From Orientallactaga sibirica (lineage: Eukaryota; Chordata; Mammalia; Rodentia; Dipodidae), in contig JAEOAD010000015.1 of assembly GCA_036365145.1 (NCBI GenBank), positions 8,115,501-8,179,500 of the forward strand: a stretch of 64,000 nucleotides of DNA. Direction: 5' to 3'. The notes under the pieces were generated by a model. The model did no database searches. It saw only the letters and a program-made list of their open reading frames with translations, and had not been told where the DNA came from. The translations under genes were made by a program, and so were the position numbers. Shown piece by piece: positions 1-11,299 of this stretch; the stretch's first letter is position 1; each line of letters starts with the position of its first letter.

Positions 1-279
1 AGGTTCAGGGGAAGTTTCATAATGGCAGAAGAAATCAGCCTGCTTTCATAGGACCAAACACAGAGAGCAAAGCCATAAGCCAAAAGCCACACAGCACAGC
101 ACAATTCAGGAACTCCAAATAGGCACACTTTGCATACCTTTAGATCAAAATCTTAAACTCACCATCATACCTTAAGATCCACCCTCAGAGACACTGCCTT
201 CAGCAAGGTGGCTGCAGATGCAAACTACAAACTAATAAAACACTGAGTATATTGGGGGCCATCTATTCAAACTACCACA
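1..279 (-). mobile_element. Left LTR of ERVL-type element (cut by window edge)
   Basis: This LTR lies on the minus strand; read on that strand it begins TGTGGTAGTTTGAAT. It aligns along its whole visible length with 1601-1874 at about 90 percent identity by eye, with a few small indels. Its right end is the ACTACCACA at 271-279, followed by a pyrimidine-rich stretch (TTCCACCCTTGG); in the element's own orientation that is a purine-rich tract directly before the LTR, where a polypurine tract is expected. Because the element is reversed, this is its 3' LTR. About 80 bases are missing to the left of the window. Confidence 0.85.
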
Positions 280-1519
280 TTCCACCCTTGGCCCCCAATA
301 GCTTTATAACAATTGCATAATGTAAATTGTATTTAGTCCAGTTTTTAAAGGTCCCCACAATCTTTATCAACTTAAGATAGTTCTGAAGTCCCAAGTCTCA
401 TCTGAGATTTAAGATTGTTTCTTAGCTTTGAGTCTTGTAAAAATCAAACAAGTTATATACTTTTAACATATAAAGGCACAGAGTAAACATGTATAACTGG
501 TATAAGGCATAGCAAGGAGAGACTAGAACAATGCAAACTGAACAACCATTAGCAATCATGAAACTTTTGCAGTTCAAGTTTAATATAACCAGAGACTGAC
601 AGTCTCTAGGTTTTTTTAATTCCATCCCTCCAGCTGGGCAGAGTAGCCAGGGAAAACTTCCATCCCAGGCTAAAAGTGTACTCTATGGTAGCCCTTGTAT
701 AGTCTTAATATATCCAAAATGTCTTTAGGTCTCCATATAAATCATGGTCTATCTTCCAAAGGCTCTTAGCCTATCAGGGCATCACACCCTGCCTCATGTC
801 ACATACCAGTAGTGGTCCTGGAACCGTGTTTAATTTATGACCATTCTATGTATTTTTTATGTTTCCAAAATTAATACCAGGTGTGTAAAACATAGCCAAA
901 TTCTTAATTCAGGGACAAAATAAGTCATAACCTTGAAAAGCAGGTTCCTTTTCCAGTCAACTCTGTTTAAAAGTGTTTGTATTTTTATCATAGTCTTTTT
1001 TCAGGCATATTCTCCATTGTTTTAGTGTAAAGAAGTTGGGCCATCTTCTTTAAGATTGTTATTATATTTCATAATAGAAGCTTCAGCAACCTAAACCAGT
1101 CTTAGTGTCTCTAATTTGAACTTTCTTGAGGTTTTCCAACTTAAAAACCTTAAATCTCTCTGTCTAATATCTTTAGTCAAGCACACTAGCCCATTACAAA
1201 TTTAATTGTGATTAAACTCTCTGCAACTGGGCAGGAGAATGCAGTCATCCTTTATGTCAGTAGCCAAGTTCCAACAAAGTCCTCTGTAGTCTTTCTTTCC
1301 CCTTAGAAAGCTCATAAGCCAAGCCTCAAAGTTCAATACCATCTGTACTTAGCATTTTTAAATTCTCATCAGAACAGTCTATAAAACTTGGCTTACCTTT
1401 CCAGAAGGTGCCTTCACTTGCAAGCACCAAATTCATACCAGTTCCTCCAAAACAAAGGTTCCATAAGACAAAAATCCACATGGTTAGGTTTATCTCACCC
1501 CACTCCTGGTACCACTTTC
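280..1519 (-). mobile_element. Short non-coding internal region of ERVL-type element
   Basis: The stretch between the two LTRs is only about 1.24 kb and AT-rich. I see no gag, protease, reverse transcriptase or integrase motif in it, and no long reading frame on the minus strand. It is therefore a non-autonomous or internally deleted element, similar in size logic to MaLR-type elements that depend on proteins from ERVL relatives. The minus-strand frame at 1326-1574 runs across the primer-binding site and into the LTR, so I do not treat it as a gene. The family name is unknown to me. Confidence 0.75.
1498..1514 (-). promoter_or_regulatory. Primer-binding site matching tRNA-Leu(UAA)
   Basis: On the plus strand this reads CCCCACTCCTGGTACCA. 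That equals the 3' end of mammalian tRNA-Leu(UAA) including the added CCA, as I recall that tRNA. On the minus strand it is TGGTACCAGGAGTGGGG, the complement a retroviral RNA uses to anneal its primer. It lies five bases from the LTR edge, on the correct side for a minus-strand element. Leucine priming is what gave the ERV-L class its name. Confidence 0.85.
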
Positions 1520-1874
1520 TATAGCAGACAGCTTCAGGTTTGCTGACATGAACTTCCAGTCCAGGCACAGTCATGGAGGAAGGGATGTTTATTAAAGCTT
1601 ACAGGTTCAGGGGAAGTTCCATAATGGCAGAAGAAATTGGCCTGCTTTCATGGACCAAACACAGAGATCAAAGCCATAAGCCAAAAGCCACACAGCACAG
1701 CACACTTCAAAACTCCAACTAGGCACACTTTGCATATCTTTAGATTGAAATCTTAAATCCACTATCACACCTTAAGATCCCAGGGACACTGCCTCCAGAA
1801 AGGTGGCTGCAGATGGAAACTACAAACTAATAAAACACTGAATGTACTGGGGGTCATTTATTCACACTACCACA
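1520..1874 (-). mobile_element. Right LTR (5' LTR) of ERVL-type element
   Basis: This is a complete LTR of about 355 bp on the minus strand, with the same ends as the solo copy at 41546-41941. It ends ACCACA at 1874. Its other terminus is TATAGCAG where the other copy has TGTAGCAG, so one end base is mutated. A polyadenylation signal AATAAA lies on the minus strand at 1588-1593. The flank GAAGG at 1875-1879 fits the expected 5-bp target duplication, but the partner copy lies outside the window. Confidence 0.85.
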
Positions 1875-3395
1875 GAAGGAGTTGAGAGTTCTCTGTGTCT
1901 ATCTCCTTAACCCTTGTGCTGGTACCAGGTTAACCAAGAAAGCAGCACTCTTGCTCATTTTCCCATTTACTCTATGGTTTCAGCTGGGGCCCTGGTGAGG
2001 TGCAATGGGCTGATTCTATCCTCAGCTTCTGCAACCATCTGAAAAAGTGAAGTAAGTTCTCCAACGGAGAGGAAGTTAGCTCCTGATAAGTAGGATAATC
2101 ATTATTAATTTAGACAAAATTTAATATGTGTAGGCCCTCTTGTAGCCCACAATTGGTGGGAGCTTGATATTGGAGAGCAGACTCATTTTTTATATGGTTC
2201 TCACTTATCTCCCAGTTCCAGCTATGAGTTCCATTCCACTGAGTGGATCCATTAGCCAAATCAAGAACAGCTGGTTATCCACCATGGCTGTGTGGCACTT
2301 GCGTGAACATCACATCAGGTTGTTTCCTGCTGAGTAGCTTAGACCATGAGTTGCTTGGAAAGATGTCGGTCATTCTCCCCGAGTCACTCCTGTAGCACCT
2401 TCTGGCACTAGACAAACTAACTGTCTGAGGGCTGACTCTCTTCTAGATTCCAACCAGTCCTCTACATTTTCTTAAGTGTATGTTTGCCATTTGTATTCCT
2501 TCCTCTGAGAACTCCCTGTACAGTTCTCTGCCCCATGTTATGAGTGGGTTGTTTGACTATTTATTGTTTAGGTTTTTGAGTTCTTTGTTGATTCTAGAAA
2601 TTAAGCCTCTGTCAGTTTTATAGCCAGCAAAAATTTTCTCCCATTCTGTGGGTAATCAATTGGCTCTCCTTATTGTATGTTTGTCTTTAAAAAACCTTTT
2701 GTGCTTCATGAGATCCCAATTGTTGAATGATTGTTTAATTTCCTGATCTGCTGGGGTTTTGTTCAGGCTATCTTTTCCCACTCCTATATCATGGAAAGTT
2801 CCTCCTATTTTTTCTTCCAGCACTAGCAGAGTTTCTGGTCTTATATTGAGGTCTTTGATCCATTTGGACATCCTTTGGCAAGATGTGTGGGTCTAGTTTC
2901 ATTATTCTGCATATGGCTATCCAGTTTGTCCAGTACCATTTGTTGAAGATGCAGTCTGTTTTCCAGTCCACATTGGGCCTTTGACAATATCAAGTAGGTG
3001 TAGTTACTTGACCCAAAGTCTGGGTCCTCAATTCTGTTCCATTGGTCTATATTCCTGTTTTTATGCCAGTACCATGTTGTTTTTATTACTATGGCTTTTT
3101 CATATAGCTTTAGATAAGGTATAGTGATGCCTCCAGAATTGTTTGCTTTGCTGAGATATCTGAGGCCTTCTGCCATTCCATATGAATTTTGAGATCATTT
3201 TTTTTCTATCTCTGTGAAGAAAAATGTTGAGATTTTTATTGGTATTGCATTAAATCTGTATATTGCCTTTGGAAAGATTTCCATTTTCACAATGTTAATT
3301 CTGCATATCCAGGAGCATGGGAGGTCTTTCCATTTTCTCAAGTCCTCCTCAATTTCTTTCTTGAGTGTTTTTTTTTTTTTTTTGCCTTGGATTTT
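1875..3395 (-). mobile_element. L1 fragment: 3'UTR piece joined to ORF2 C-terminal part
   Basis: From 1875 to about 2462 the sequence matches, in reverse, the same L1 3'UTR seen at 10127-10915 and in sense at 36360-36990 and 40200-40690. From about 2465 to 3395 it is reverse-strand L1 ORF2. On the minus strand, 2656-2871 encodes the WIKDLN..P.TL..LEE..G...DIGVGK core of the ORF2 C-terminal region, and 2841-3176 encodes [20 protein letters not shown]. Those frames are connected only through frameshifts. ORF2 end and proximal 3'UTR sequence present in other copies is missing at about 2463, so this is an internally deleted pseudo-element. The ERVL element is inserted at its left edge. Confidence 0.85.
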
Positions 3396-3446
3396 AGCCT
3401 TCAGTACTGCAGCAATATGTTTAAGTCCCAGGTCTGTTGAGTTTTT

Positions 3447-3612
3447 TTGTTTGCTTGTTTGTTTGTTTGTTTTGGTTTTTCAAGGTAGGGTCTCACTCTT
3501 GCTCAGGCTGACCTGGAATTCACTGTGAAGTCTTTGGGTGGCCTCGAACTCATGGCAAACTTCCTACCTCTTGAATGCTGGTATTAAAGGTATGAGCCGC
3601 TATGCCCAGCTT
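3447..3612 (-). repeat. B1-like SINE
   Basis: A reversed 7SL-derived SINE with a T-rich/(GTTT)n tail on the left and the reversed GCTGGGCATAG head on the right. It is flanked by an imperfect 18-bp target duplication, CCAGGTCTGTTGAGTTTT at 3428-3445 and CCAGATCTGTTGAGTTTT at 3613-3630. Confidence 0.9.
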
Positions 3613-3797
3613 CCAGATCTGTTGAGTTTTGTTTTGATTGTTCAATCAAACTAATATGCACAGATACATGGAGTTAAGAGGATCAGTATGAGAGCAAAGC
3701 AAGATAGGACTGAAGTTTAAATGTGTCAAGGTCTGAAAGGGGTAATAAGTCATTCAGTGGACTGTTCTCCCTAGTCTGAGTAAAATGGTAAACAAGG

Positions 3798-4115
3798 TGT
3801 GTTAGTTTGAATTAGGTGGCCCATAAACTCATGTATTCTGAATGCTTGATCCTCAGCTGATAGTAATTTGGGAAGTGGAACCTTGATGGAGAAGATGTGT
3901 TTCTTGGAATGGACCTTGATGATTTATTGTCCCTAGTTAGTTTGACTCACTCTCTTCATGCCATTGTCCACCTCTTACAGCAGAGGTGCTGTCCAGCCTC
4001 TGTACAGCCACACCTTTTCTCTGCCTTGAGACTATAAGCTAAAGAAAAAAATTTCCTACCATCATCTGTTTTTGGTTGGGTGCTCTATTCTACTAAAGGG
4101 AAGGTAACTGCAACA
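3798..4115 (+). mobile_element. Solo LTR, ERVL-like, 5-bp target duplication
   Basis: This 318-bp LTR starts TGTGTTAGTTTGAATTAGG and ends AACTGCAACA. It has the general plan of rodent ERVL LTRs (GGTGGCCCATAAACTCATG, then GAATGCTTGATCC). It is flanked by the perfect 5-bp duplication CAAGG at 3793-3797 and 4116-4120, as expected for class III elements. No internal region is present, so this is a recombined solo LTR. Its right edge coincides with the start of the local duplication described at 4111-4427. Confidence 0.8.
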
Positions 4116-4427
4116 CAAGGCATGACTATCATATGGCATGCCTTCATTTTACACAGATCTATTTAGTTGCTTTATGGGAACTAGTTTCTGAGGTCAGACT
4201 GGTGGGGAGAATAATGGGGGGTGGGCTTTCCTAGAAGACCTGTGCAGAAGCAAAGGGAGTCCATACTGCTTTGGTTCTCCTCATCTGCTCCCATATTCTA
4301 TGGACTGAGGAGGACACATTTTTGCTTTCTTTAGAAGTGTGCCTACTTCCATTATAGAATTTATAACATTGTGCAATAATTTCTCTGCTCTAATGTACGT
4401 CTCTATTACACACTGTGCTTTTTCATG
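4111..4427. repeat. Local duplicated segment, copy 1
   Basis: From CAACACAAGGCA to TTTTTCATG this segment aligns with 6287-6618 in direct orientation, at about 93-95 percent by eye with several small indels. I do not recognise a repeat family. It could be a segmental duplication 2.2 kb apart or two copies of an unlisted repeat. Confidence 0.75.
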
Positions 4428-5720
4428 GTAAGAATGCTGACTGATTTATCATAGCTGTTGTAGCAATGTGTGGCATCCAATAAATAAATAAATCACAAAG
4501 TGAGTGAATGTACTTCTATAATGTAGGCATTGCATTTTTATTTCAAACTTCTCATTCCATTGTTCATCTTGGTGTTTTGCTATAACAGTGTCTAGGGTTA
4601 ATGTGCAGACATATGGAAACATCTATTTGCTGACCACAGGGAAATCATATTTGTCATCTTCTTTATTTGATGTTTCAAGAAATTCTCCTACATTTTGCTT
4701 TGATTTATCCATTTAATGTGCTTCCTATCTCTCTGGCTACTATGAAGCATGCTCCTTCTGGCTTCTGATTCTGCAGTGTCTTATCTGATACATCATAATT
4801 GGGGCTTTGTACCAGAGGTCACAATTGATTTGCCACATTTGAGTATTTGCATTTTTAGTCATTCTTTGATGTTTCCTTGGTTTTCTTTGTGATGAGGTTT
4901 GCTCTAATGCAAGTAGGATTAGCATCTTCAAACATTTATATCTCCGTTCTCTTATGGCTGTTCTGGGAGTTACTAGAACATTCCCTCACTGAAGTACACT
5001 TGTCTTGCATTCAGTGAAATTTGTTGGATCAAAGAAGTTGAGAATTATAGACTCACCCTCTGAATTTGGATATCATTGTCATTGGGTATCCCCAGAAAGA
5101 ATAAATGATATTTAGTCACACTATGGAATCATAGATTTTCTTACCTTGTGACAGGTGGCACAAAAACATAAAGTCTGTACAACAGTTCAGTTTTGGTAAT
5201 ATAAATGTTTTATTGTATGATGTAGATTAAAAAAGATTCTCTGTATATTTTATATCTGGGTAGAATGTGTTCCTGCAAAGAGTCTTGGAAATGAGCAAGT
5301 GAAATTTTGGCTTCACAAATTTGAGCCATTCATTTTTATAATACACTCATTGGGGACTTTCTGTTAGACATGTACTGTTTACCTGTATTTTAGCATGAGC
5401 AAAATACAGCCTCTATCTTCAAGGCCATGTTCAGATCGGTGAGGAAGATAATAAAATGAGAATAAGAACAATGCGATGCATTGTTTTAGTGGTGGAGATA
5501 TGTATATGGGACTGCCAAGATGCCCCCAAGGTCCACTGGTTTCTTTTGTTCATATTTTTCTTTATTTCTATTTTTGTTAGATACTAAATATCAGATATAA
5601 TAAACATCCAGAAAAAAGTATAAAATTATTATAGCAATCACTTACATCGTAATATCCCTACCCACCTAATAAAGAACATCAGTGTATTTTGTTTCAATTG
5701 CCCCAGAACATGTCTGAAAT
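4428..5720. other. Mostly unique sequence with ancient repeat traces
   Basis: No gene or young repeat is visible. A stretch at about 5330-5470 (attcatt..actcattggggactt..gagcaaaatacagcctctatcttcaaggccatg) resembles a widespread ancestral mammalian repeat whose consensus reads 'gagcaaaacagacatggtccctgccctca'; I cannot name the family. A short (AATA)n lies at about 4481-4493. Confidence 0.4.
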
Positions 5721-5736
5721 CAGTTTTAGGTCCTTT

Positions 5737-5886
5737 TTTTTTTTTTTGGGGGTTCGAGGTACGGTCTCACTCTAGCCCAGGGTGACCTGGAAGTAACTAT
5801 CTATTCTCAGGGTGGCCTCAAACTCATCCTCCTACCTCTGCCTCCTGAGTGCTGGGATTAAAAGTGTGTGCCACCACACCCAGCTT
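5737..5886 (-). repeat. B1-like SINE
   Basis: A reversed 7SL-derived SINE with a (T)n tail followed by GGTCTCACTCTAGCCCAGG. The target duplication AGTTTTAGGTCCTTTT appears near 5722-5737 and 5890-5905. Confidence 0.92.
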
Positions 5887-6286
5887 TTTAGTTTTAGGTC
5901 CTTTTGTGTAGATACCAAAGAGTTTTGACCTGATCTAATGTATGTTAATCATTTTGAAACATAGTGAAGTAAAAGTTTGTATATCATACTGAGTATAATG
6001 AACAGCAGTTGGGAATGTGCTAATTGTATCCCCAACCTACCCTTGGTCATAGAAGTGACATTTGCAAAAATGGAAGACTAGAGTTCATAGTTGAGAACCT
6101 ACAGAGTCTTATTTTTGTATTAACATTTACTGGCATATGTTCCTGGTAATCTCATTGCATAAGTTAGGTTTGAAATAAACAAAGTAGGACATATTCTCAG
6201 AAAATGAGGGCACTCAAGTTTAGAACTTCAATTTTGGCATCATGTTTTGACCCCTAACAAGTTGGCTTTCTGTTTAGGAGTATGCT

Positions 6287-6618
6287 TCAACACAAGGCAA
6301 GTGTTTAAAGCAGGCCTATCATATGGCATACCTTTATTTTACACAGATCTATTTAGTTGCTTTATGGGAAGTAGTTTCTGAGGTCAGACTGGTGGGGAGA
6401 ATAATGGGGAGGCTTTCCTATAAGACCTGTGCAGAAGCAAAGGGAGTCCATACTGCTTTGGTTCTCATCTGCTCCCATGTTCGATGGACTGAGGAGGACA
6501 CATTTTTGCTTTCTTTAGAAGTGTGCCTGCTTCCATTATAGAATTTATAATGTTGTGCAAGAATTTCTCTGCTCTAATGTATGTCTGTATCTTCAATTAC
6601 ACACTGTTCTTTTTCATG
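6287..6618. repeat. Local duplicated segment, copy 2
   Basis: This is the partner of 4111-4427 in direct orientation. Near its start it carries an extra stretch (AAGTGTTTAAAGCAGGC) absent from copy 1. An open frame at 6323-6541 exists only in this copy and is broken by indels in copy 1, so it is not supported as coding. Confidence 0.75.
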
Positions 6619-6904
6619 TGGAGTCTGCTTATAATTTGAGGAATAATAGTTGGGAAACTGTCTCAAGTTACACAGTTGAATTAGAAGACAAACATAGATT
6701 TGGAAGAGTCACTCTGATTTTGGATGGATACAATAACCTCTTTAGGAGTTTGGAATGAAAATACAAAGCAAAGTCAGTGTAATTGTTAGGGATTGAAGAC
6801 AAGACTTGATAAAGCCTGACTCTGTGACCAATGTAATAAGAGTACTGGTTCCCAGATTTACCATTCCAGACTTGAAAACTCTATCTTATTAGTCCTCAAT
6901 CAAT

Positions 6905-7190
6905 AATGCTATTAAAAGCTAATATTTATTAAGCTCTGATTATGAGCTGACATTGTTATGAGCTTTAATAGTGATTAAAGCTTTTACTCATTTCAAGGAA
7001 ATAAGTTGCCATGCCCATGTTCGTGTGGGAAAACAAGAATTGTAAATAGCTTTCCCAACTGGAAAATATACCAGCAAGGACACAGTCTGAAGAACCTAAC
7101 TCAGAGCCCACTATTATTTTTTTCCTACATGCAACTGGAAGTAGACCAGGCAGGGCATATTCTGAAGAAGTCAGACTCAGAGCCCAATAT
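6905..7190 (+). repeat. Probable MIR SINE, degraded
   Basis: The order of blocks follows the MIR consensus: AATATTTATTAAGCTCTGATTATGAG, ACTCATTTC, then ACTCAGAGCCCA at the far end. It is highly diverged. Inside it the phrase TCTGAAGAA..ACTCAGAGCCCA occurs twice, at about 7086 and 7163, which may be a local duplication. Confidence 0.5.
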
Positions 7191-8880
7191 GACATCTTTA
7201 ACCTCTATGTGAACAATCTGGTGACAGTGGGATAGAAAACTCTTTTCATGGATCATATGAAGGTATGGGAATCAGTAATTTATTGCATCTTGGTCTGCTT
7301 TGGGGACACATAAAATCCAGACATCTACTTCCTATATATGAGTTTATTGCTTCTCAGCTCTACTTTCACCCTTCAATACCCACTCTGTGACAGAGCAATG
7401 GATGCGGGATGCTTCTTAAACAATCTTCACAATGTGAGACTGAGGGATGATATTTCCTTTCTGGCTCTGAATGTGACTATTGTTTTTACTTGCTCATGGT
7501 CATGATTATCTTTAGTAGTGCAAATGGGGCCATCCAGCTCATGTTCTCTTCCAGCCACACAGAGCACAGTGCCTTGGAAAATGGACAGTATCAGACCAGA
7601 CTTGTAGTTTTGTGGTTCTCCTATGCCTACAGCAGTGCCTCCATGCTTTCTGCCATTCTTTTCTTGTGTTGGCATAATTTGTCCCTCAGAGATCAGATCT
7701 CATTTACTTAGAGCATCTTGTTAAGACAAGTCTCTAACAAGTCTTATTAAGAGAAGACCAGCCAATTTCTCTACCACTAAGATGTCTGCAACTACATTTC
7801 TTCCATGAGGTCTGAACTGCAGCACAGGGACTGTGGTATGTTCATTCCAAGTTATTCTCTCCTTACCTCACCATCAGCTGAGCCTTTCAAGTTCCCTTTA
7901 CATTAATATAGTTATTATCATGTCAGAGATGAATAACTATTTACTATAAGCTTACTCTACATTGTTATGTGCTTCTATTAGCACATTGATTTCAAATGCA
8001 AGCAAACTGTGTTCTCTGGGGTGCTAGGATATACCTGAAGTACATATAAATGTGGTCATCCCTTCTGTAGTGCAAGAAATGATGATGGAAGATATATCGA
8101 ATTGTACCAAATTTGTGTGTGTGTGTTGATGAATTTTTGATGTTGAAAGTAAGGATTGAATATTCTCATAATGAATCTCTGCTCCCTGATACAATGAGTC
8201 AATAACTGGGTTACCACAAGTTAGACAATATTTATTACTGGTATTTTTAAATATCAATTGAGCATCATGAACATGAAGTGTGTCTGAACTTCCCCACCTT
8301 TGAAAGATTCAGGTCCATAAGCCAATTACTTTACTGCATTTTGTGATATCTTTTGACATTTACTAAAAACATAATGTGTATAGCATTCTTCAAATCTTGA
8401 CTAATTCAAATATATAATTCAGAATGATTTATTGATATGCAGTGATTTATAAAGAGATTTCATTTTGCTTAAGAATTTAGAATGAATACATGTGAGAGTG
8501 TGGTTGAATTGAAATTATCCTACATGTTATAAACAGAAGAGATACTTGACAAAAAGTGCATACTATGGCTTCCAGAGTTTGCTCACATTGATCTTCGAAT
8601 GTAACAGTGATGAGCTGGTATCAACTGAGACTGGCACTAAGCTCCTCATTCCGTTCTTGGGGTCTGGGAGTTGTCTGTCAGCATGAGCATTTCTGGTTAT
8701 GTGATGCACAGAACAAACAACTCAGCTTCTATATGATGAGACATGGCACAGGGTCAAGGGTGTATCCAATTGTGATCTTAGTATTCACTTCATATACTCT
8801 TTCTATTCTCCTACTTATGATAATGAAACAAATTCTAGGCATCAATAAATGGAACTATAAAATTTCTGCCATTTTATAAC
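7191..8880. other. No recognisable feature
   Basis: AT-rich sequence. Short open frames such as 7490-7711 and 8024-8257 show no domain, no splice-like context and no repeat signature. A short GT run sits at about 8116-8126. Confidence 0.4.
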
Positions 8881-9046
8881 ATTTTGGCATGTATGTGGAT
8901 GTTATGACCATGCATATGTGTGTGTTTGGATTATACACACATACCATCGTACCCTAAATTTTACTTATGTGCTGGTGATCTAAACTCATGTCCACATGCT
9001 TTTGGGGTAAACACTTTAATCACTAAACCATGTTACCAACCCCAGA
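8881..9046 (-). repeat. Degraded tRNA-like SINE
   Basis: The right end, CACTTTAATCACTAAACCATGTTACCAACCCC, is a decayed version of the reversed SINE head CACT..ACTAAGCCATCTCTCCAGCCCC, preceded by a decayed GCTGGTGATCTAAACTC block. The left half is too diverged to place. Confidence 0.45.
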
Positions 9047-9254
9047 CCAGACATCTAATAATTTTTTTGCTAATAAAGGACTATTTTATATATTTTGATG
9101 CAATACTACCTTGCCCCAAAATATTTTGGTGTATGTCATATTTCATTAGAATTATTCTAAAATACTATCAAAATTATTATCACACCAAAATGTGTAATAC
9201 AAGCTCTTTAATATCATGAAATATCTAATCAATGTTCAAAGTACCTGGAATGTT

Positions 9255-9660
9255 TACCTGTTTGAAGAAATTTTGCCTGGTATGTTATTTCTTTGTCATG
9301 GCCTAGACAAATCTGTGCTGGCTAGGGTTTGCTTAGCCTCATAAAGTGAGTTATAAAGTGTTCTTCTTATGTCTGCTCTATGGAAGAAGATGTGTAAGTT
9401 CAGCAACACTGATAATTTAGATGTTTGGTGTATTTTTCCAGTGAGGCTTCTGGGTGGAATTTTCTTTGTGGAAAAGATTTTAATTACACATTCAATTTAT
9501 TTTAAAGGATTCAGGCTTATTCATAGTTTCTATTTCTGCCCAAGGTTGACTTGATAAATTATGCTCTTGGAGGAAATTTTCCATTTTAGGTTATTGATTA
9601 TATTAGTATAAAACTATAGTATTAACTGTTCATCATTTTTAGATATGTAAAATCAGTAAT
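9255..9660 (-). mobile_element. Old L1 (L1M-type) ORF2 fragment
   Basis: Read on the minus strand this follows the reverse-transcriptase region of mammalian L1 ORF2. Plus-strand landmarks are GCTTAGCCTCATAAAGTGAG, TTCCAGTGAGGCTTCTGGG and TTTAATTACACATTCAATTT, each matching the reversed L1 consensus at roughly 75-80 percent. Stops and indels make it non-functional. Confidence 0.75.
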
Positions 9661-10033
9661 GATTATTTATTTTAATTATGTTGCCAGAGAGAATACTCTG
9701 TGGGATATCAAACTTTTAAAAGTAACCATACTTACTTTAAAATTACAAGTAATCTTATTTACTTTTTGGCCCCAAAAAGTTTTTTGGGAGAGGGTGATAT
9801 TTCCATATCCAGTTTAAAAGAATGCTTTCATAGTGGTTAGATTTAGTATTGTATAAGTAGTTAATTCAGAACAATGATTTGTGATATTCAGATAACCTCA
9901 TTCTCAATGGACTTTCTGTGAACTTGTCTATTAGTTTAAATCATTAAGTCTGTCTCTCCCTAATTTCCCTTTTTAACTTTTTCTTTATGCATTTTGAATA
10001 TATAACAATATAAGTACCTTCTTCAGTTTTTAA

Positions 10034-10915
10034 ATTATTATTATTTTTTCTTTTTTATTAGTTATATATATAGTATATATACATCCATGATTGTACCATC
10101 ATTAGCCTTCTCCCTGTCCTCCTCCCATGGGTAATGTGGGTCTTGCCTTATGGGGGGTAGCCATCAGTTATGAGGGACAGACAATGACTGTATATAATGA
10201 CCCAACTCATGGCTCTAACAATCTTTCCACCCCCTCTTTCATGAATTTCCCTGAGCCATGTTGGGTTCATTTTAGGTCTATTTTGGTGATGAGGTTTTGG
10301 GAGTCTCTGTGTCTCTGGATATCTGATTTGGTAGGAGTTGAGTGTTCTTTGTGTCTATCTCCTTTGCCTTTGTGCTGGTACCAGGTTCCCGGATAAAGCA
10401 GCACTCTTGCTCATTTCCCCTATAACTCTATGGCTTCAGCTGGTACCCTGGTGAGGTGTGGTCTTTCCTCAGGTTCTGCATCCACCTGAAAGAGAGAAGC
10501 AGATTCTCCAAGGGAGAGTGAGGTCAGTGCAAGATACATGGATAACCATTATTATTTTAGAGATAATTTAATAGGTGTGGACCCTCTTGTATGCCACCAT
10601 TGATAGGAGCTTGGTATTGTAGAGCGGGCTTGTTTTTGGATATGGTTCTGACTTGTTTCCTGTTTCTAGGTATGGGTTCTGTTCCACTGAGCAGATCTCT
10701 TAGCCAAATCTAGAGCAGTTGGTAACCCACCATGGCTGTATGCCACTACTGCACTTTTATGAGCATCAAGTCAGGTTGTTTGCTGCTGAGTAGCTTAGAC
10801 CATGAGTTGCTTAGACAGATGTTGGTCGTTTTTCCCCAGTCACTTATGTAGCACCTTCTGGCACTAGATAAGTGAACTGTCTGGGGACTGACTCTCTTCC
10901 AGATTCCATCCAGGT
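10034..10915 (-). mobile_element. Young L1 3' end, 5' truncated, with target duplication
   Basis: A minus-strand L1 3'UTR with its A-rich tail (here T-rich, about 10034-10090) on the left. It matches the reverse of 40200-40690 and 28895-29120 along its length. It is flanked by the target duplication CTTCTTCAGTTTTTA near 10018-10032 and CTTCTTCAGTTTTA near 10916-10929. It contains no ORF2, so it is a short 5'-truncated insertion. Confidence 0.88.
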
Positions 10916-11299
10916 CTTCTTCAGTTTTATAGTAGATTTCTTCAAAACTTCTCTCTCCATATATGTTTGTATACATACCTACACAAACACATATAAAGTA
11001 AAAATTTTATAATGTATTGGCTCATGCAATTATTATTCTTTACACATACATTAATTGTTGAATAGTTTAAAATAGTTTACATTTACTCACTTTTTACCAT
11101 TTACAGTGATTTCATTTGTTCATTTAAATACATTTTGAGTATTTCTTAATTGGTGGTACAAGTCTAGTATATGAAAACTTTTGTTCCATCATTTATTTTT
11201 CCATTTATCTGATGAGACACCAACTATAATCCTTATCTTGTTCCTTTGGATGTTTTAATATTTTTCATTGTCTTTATAAGCTTAAATATAGTGTGCATA

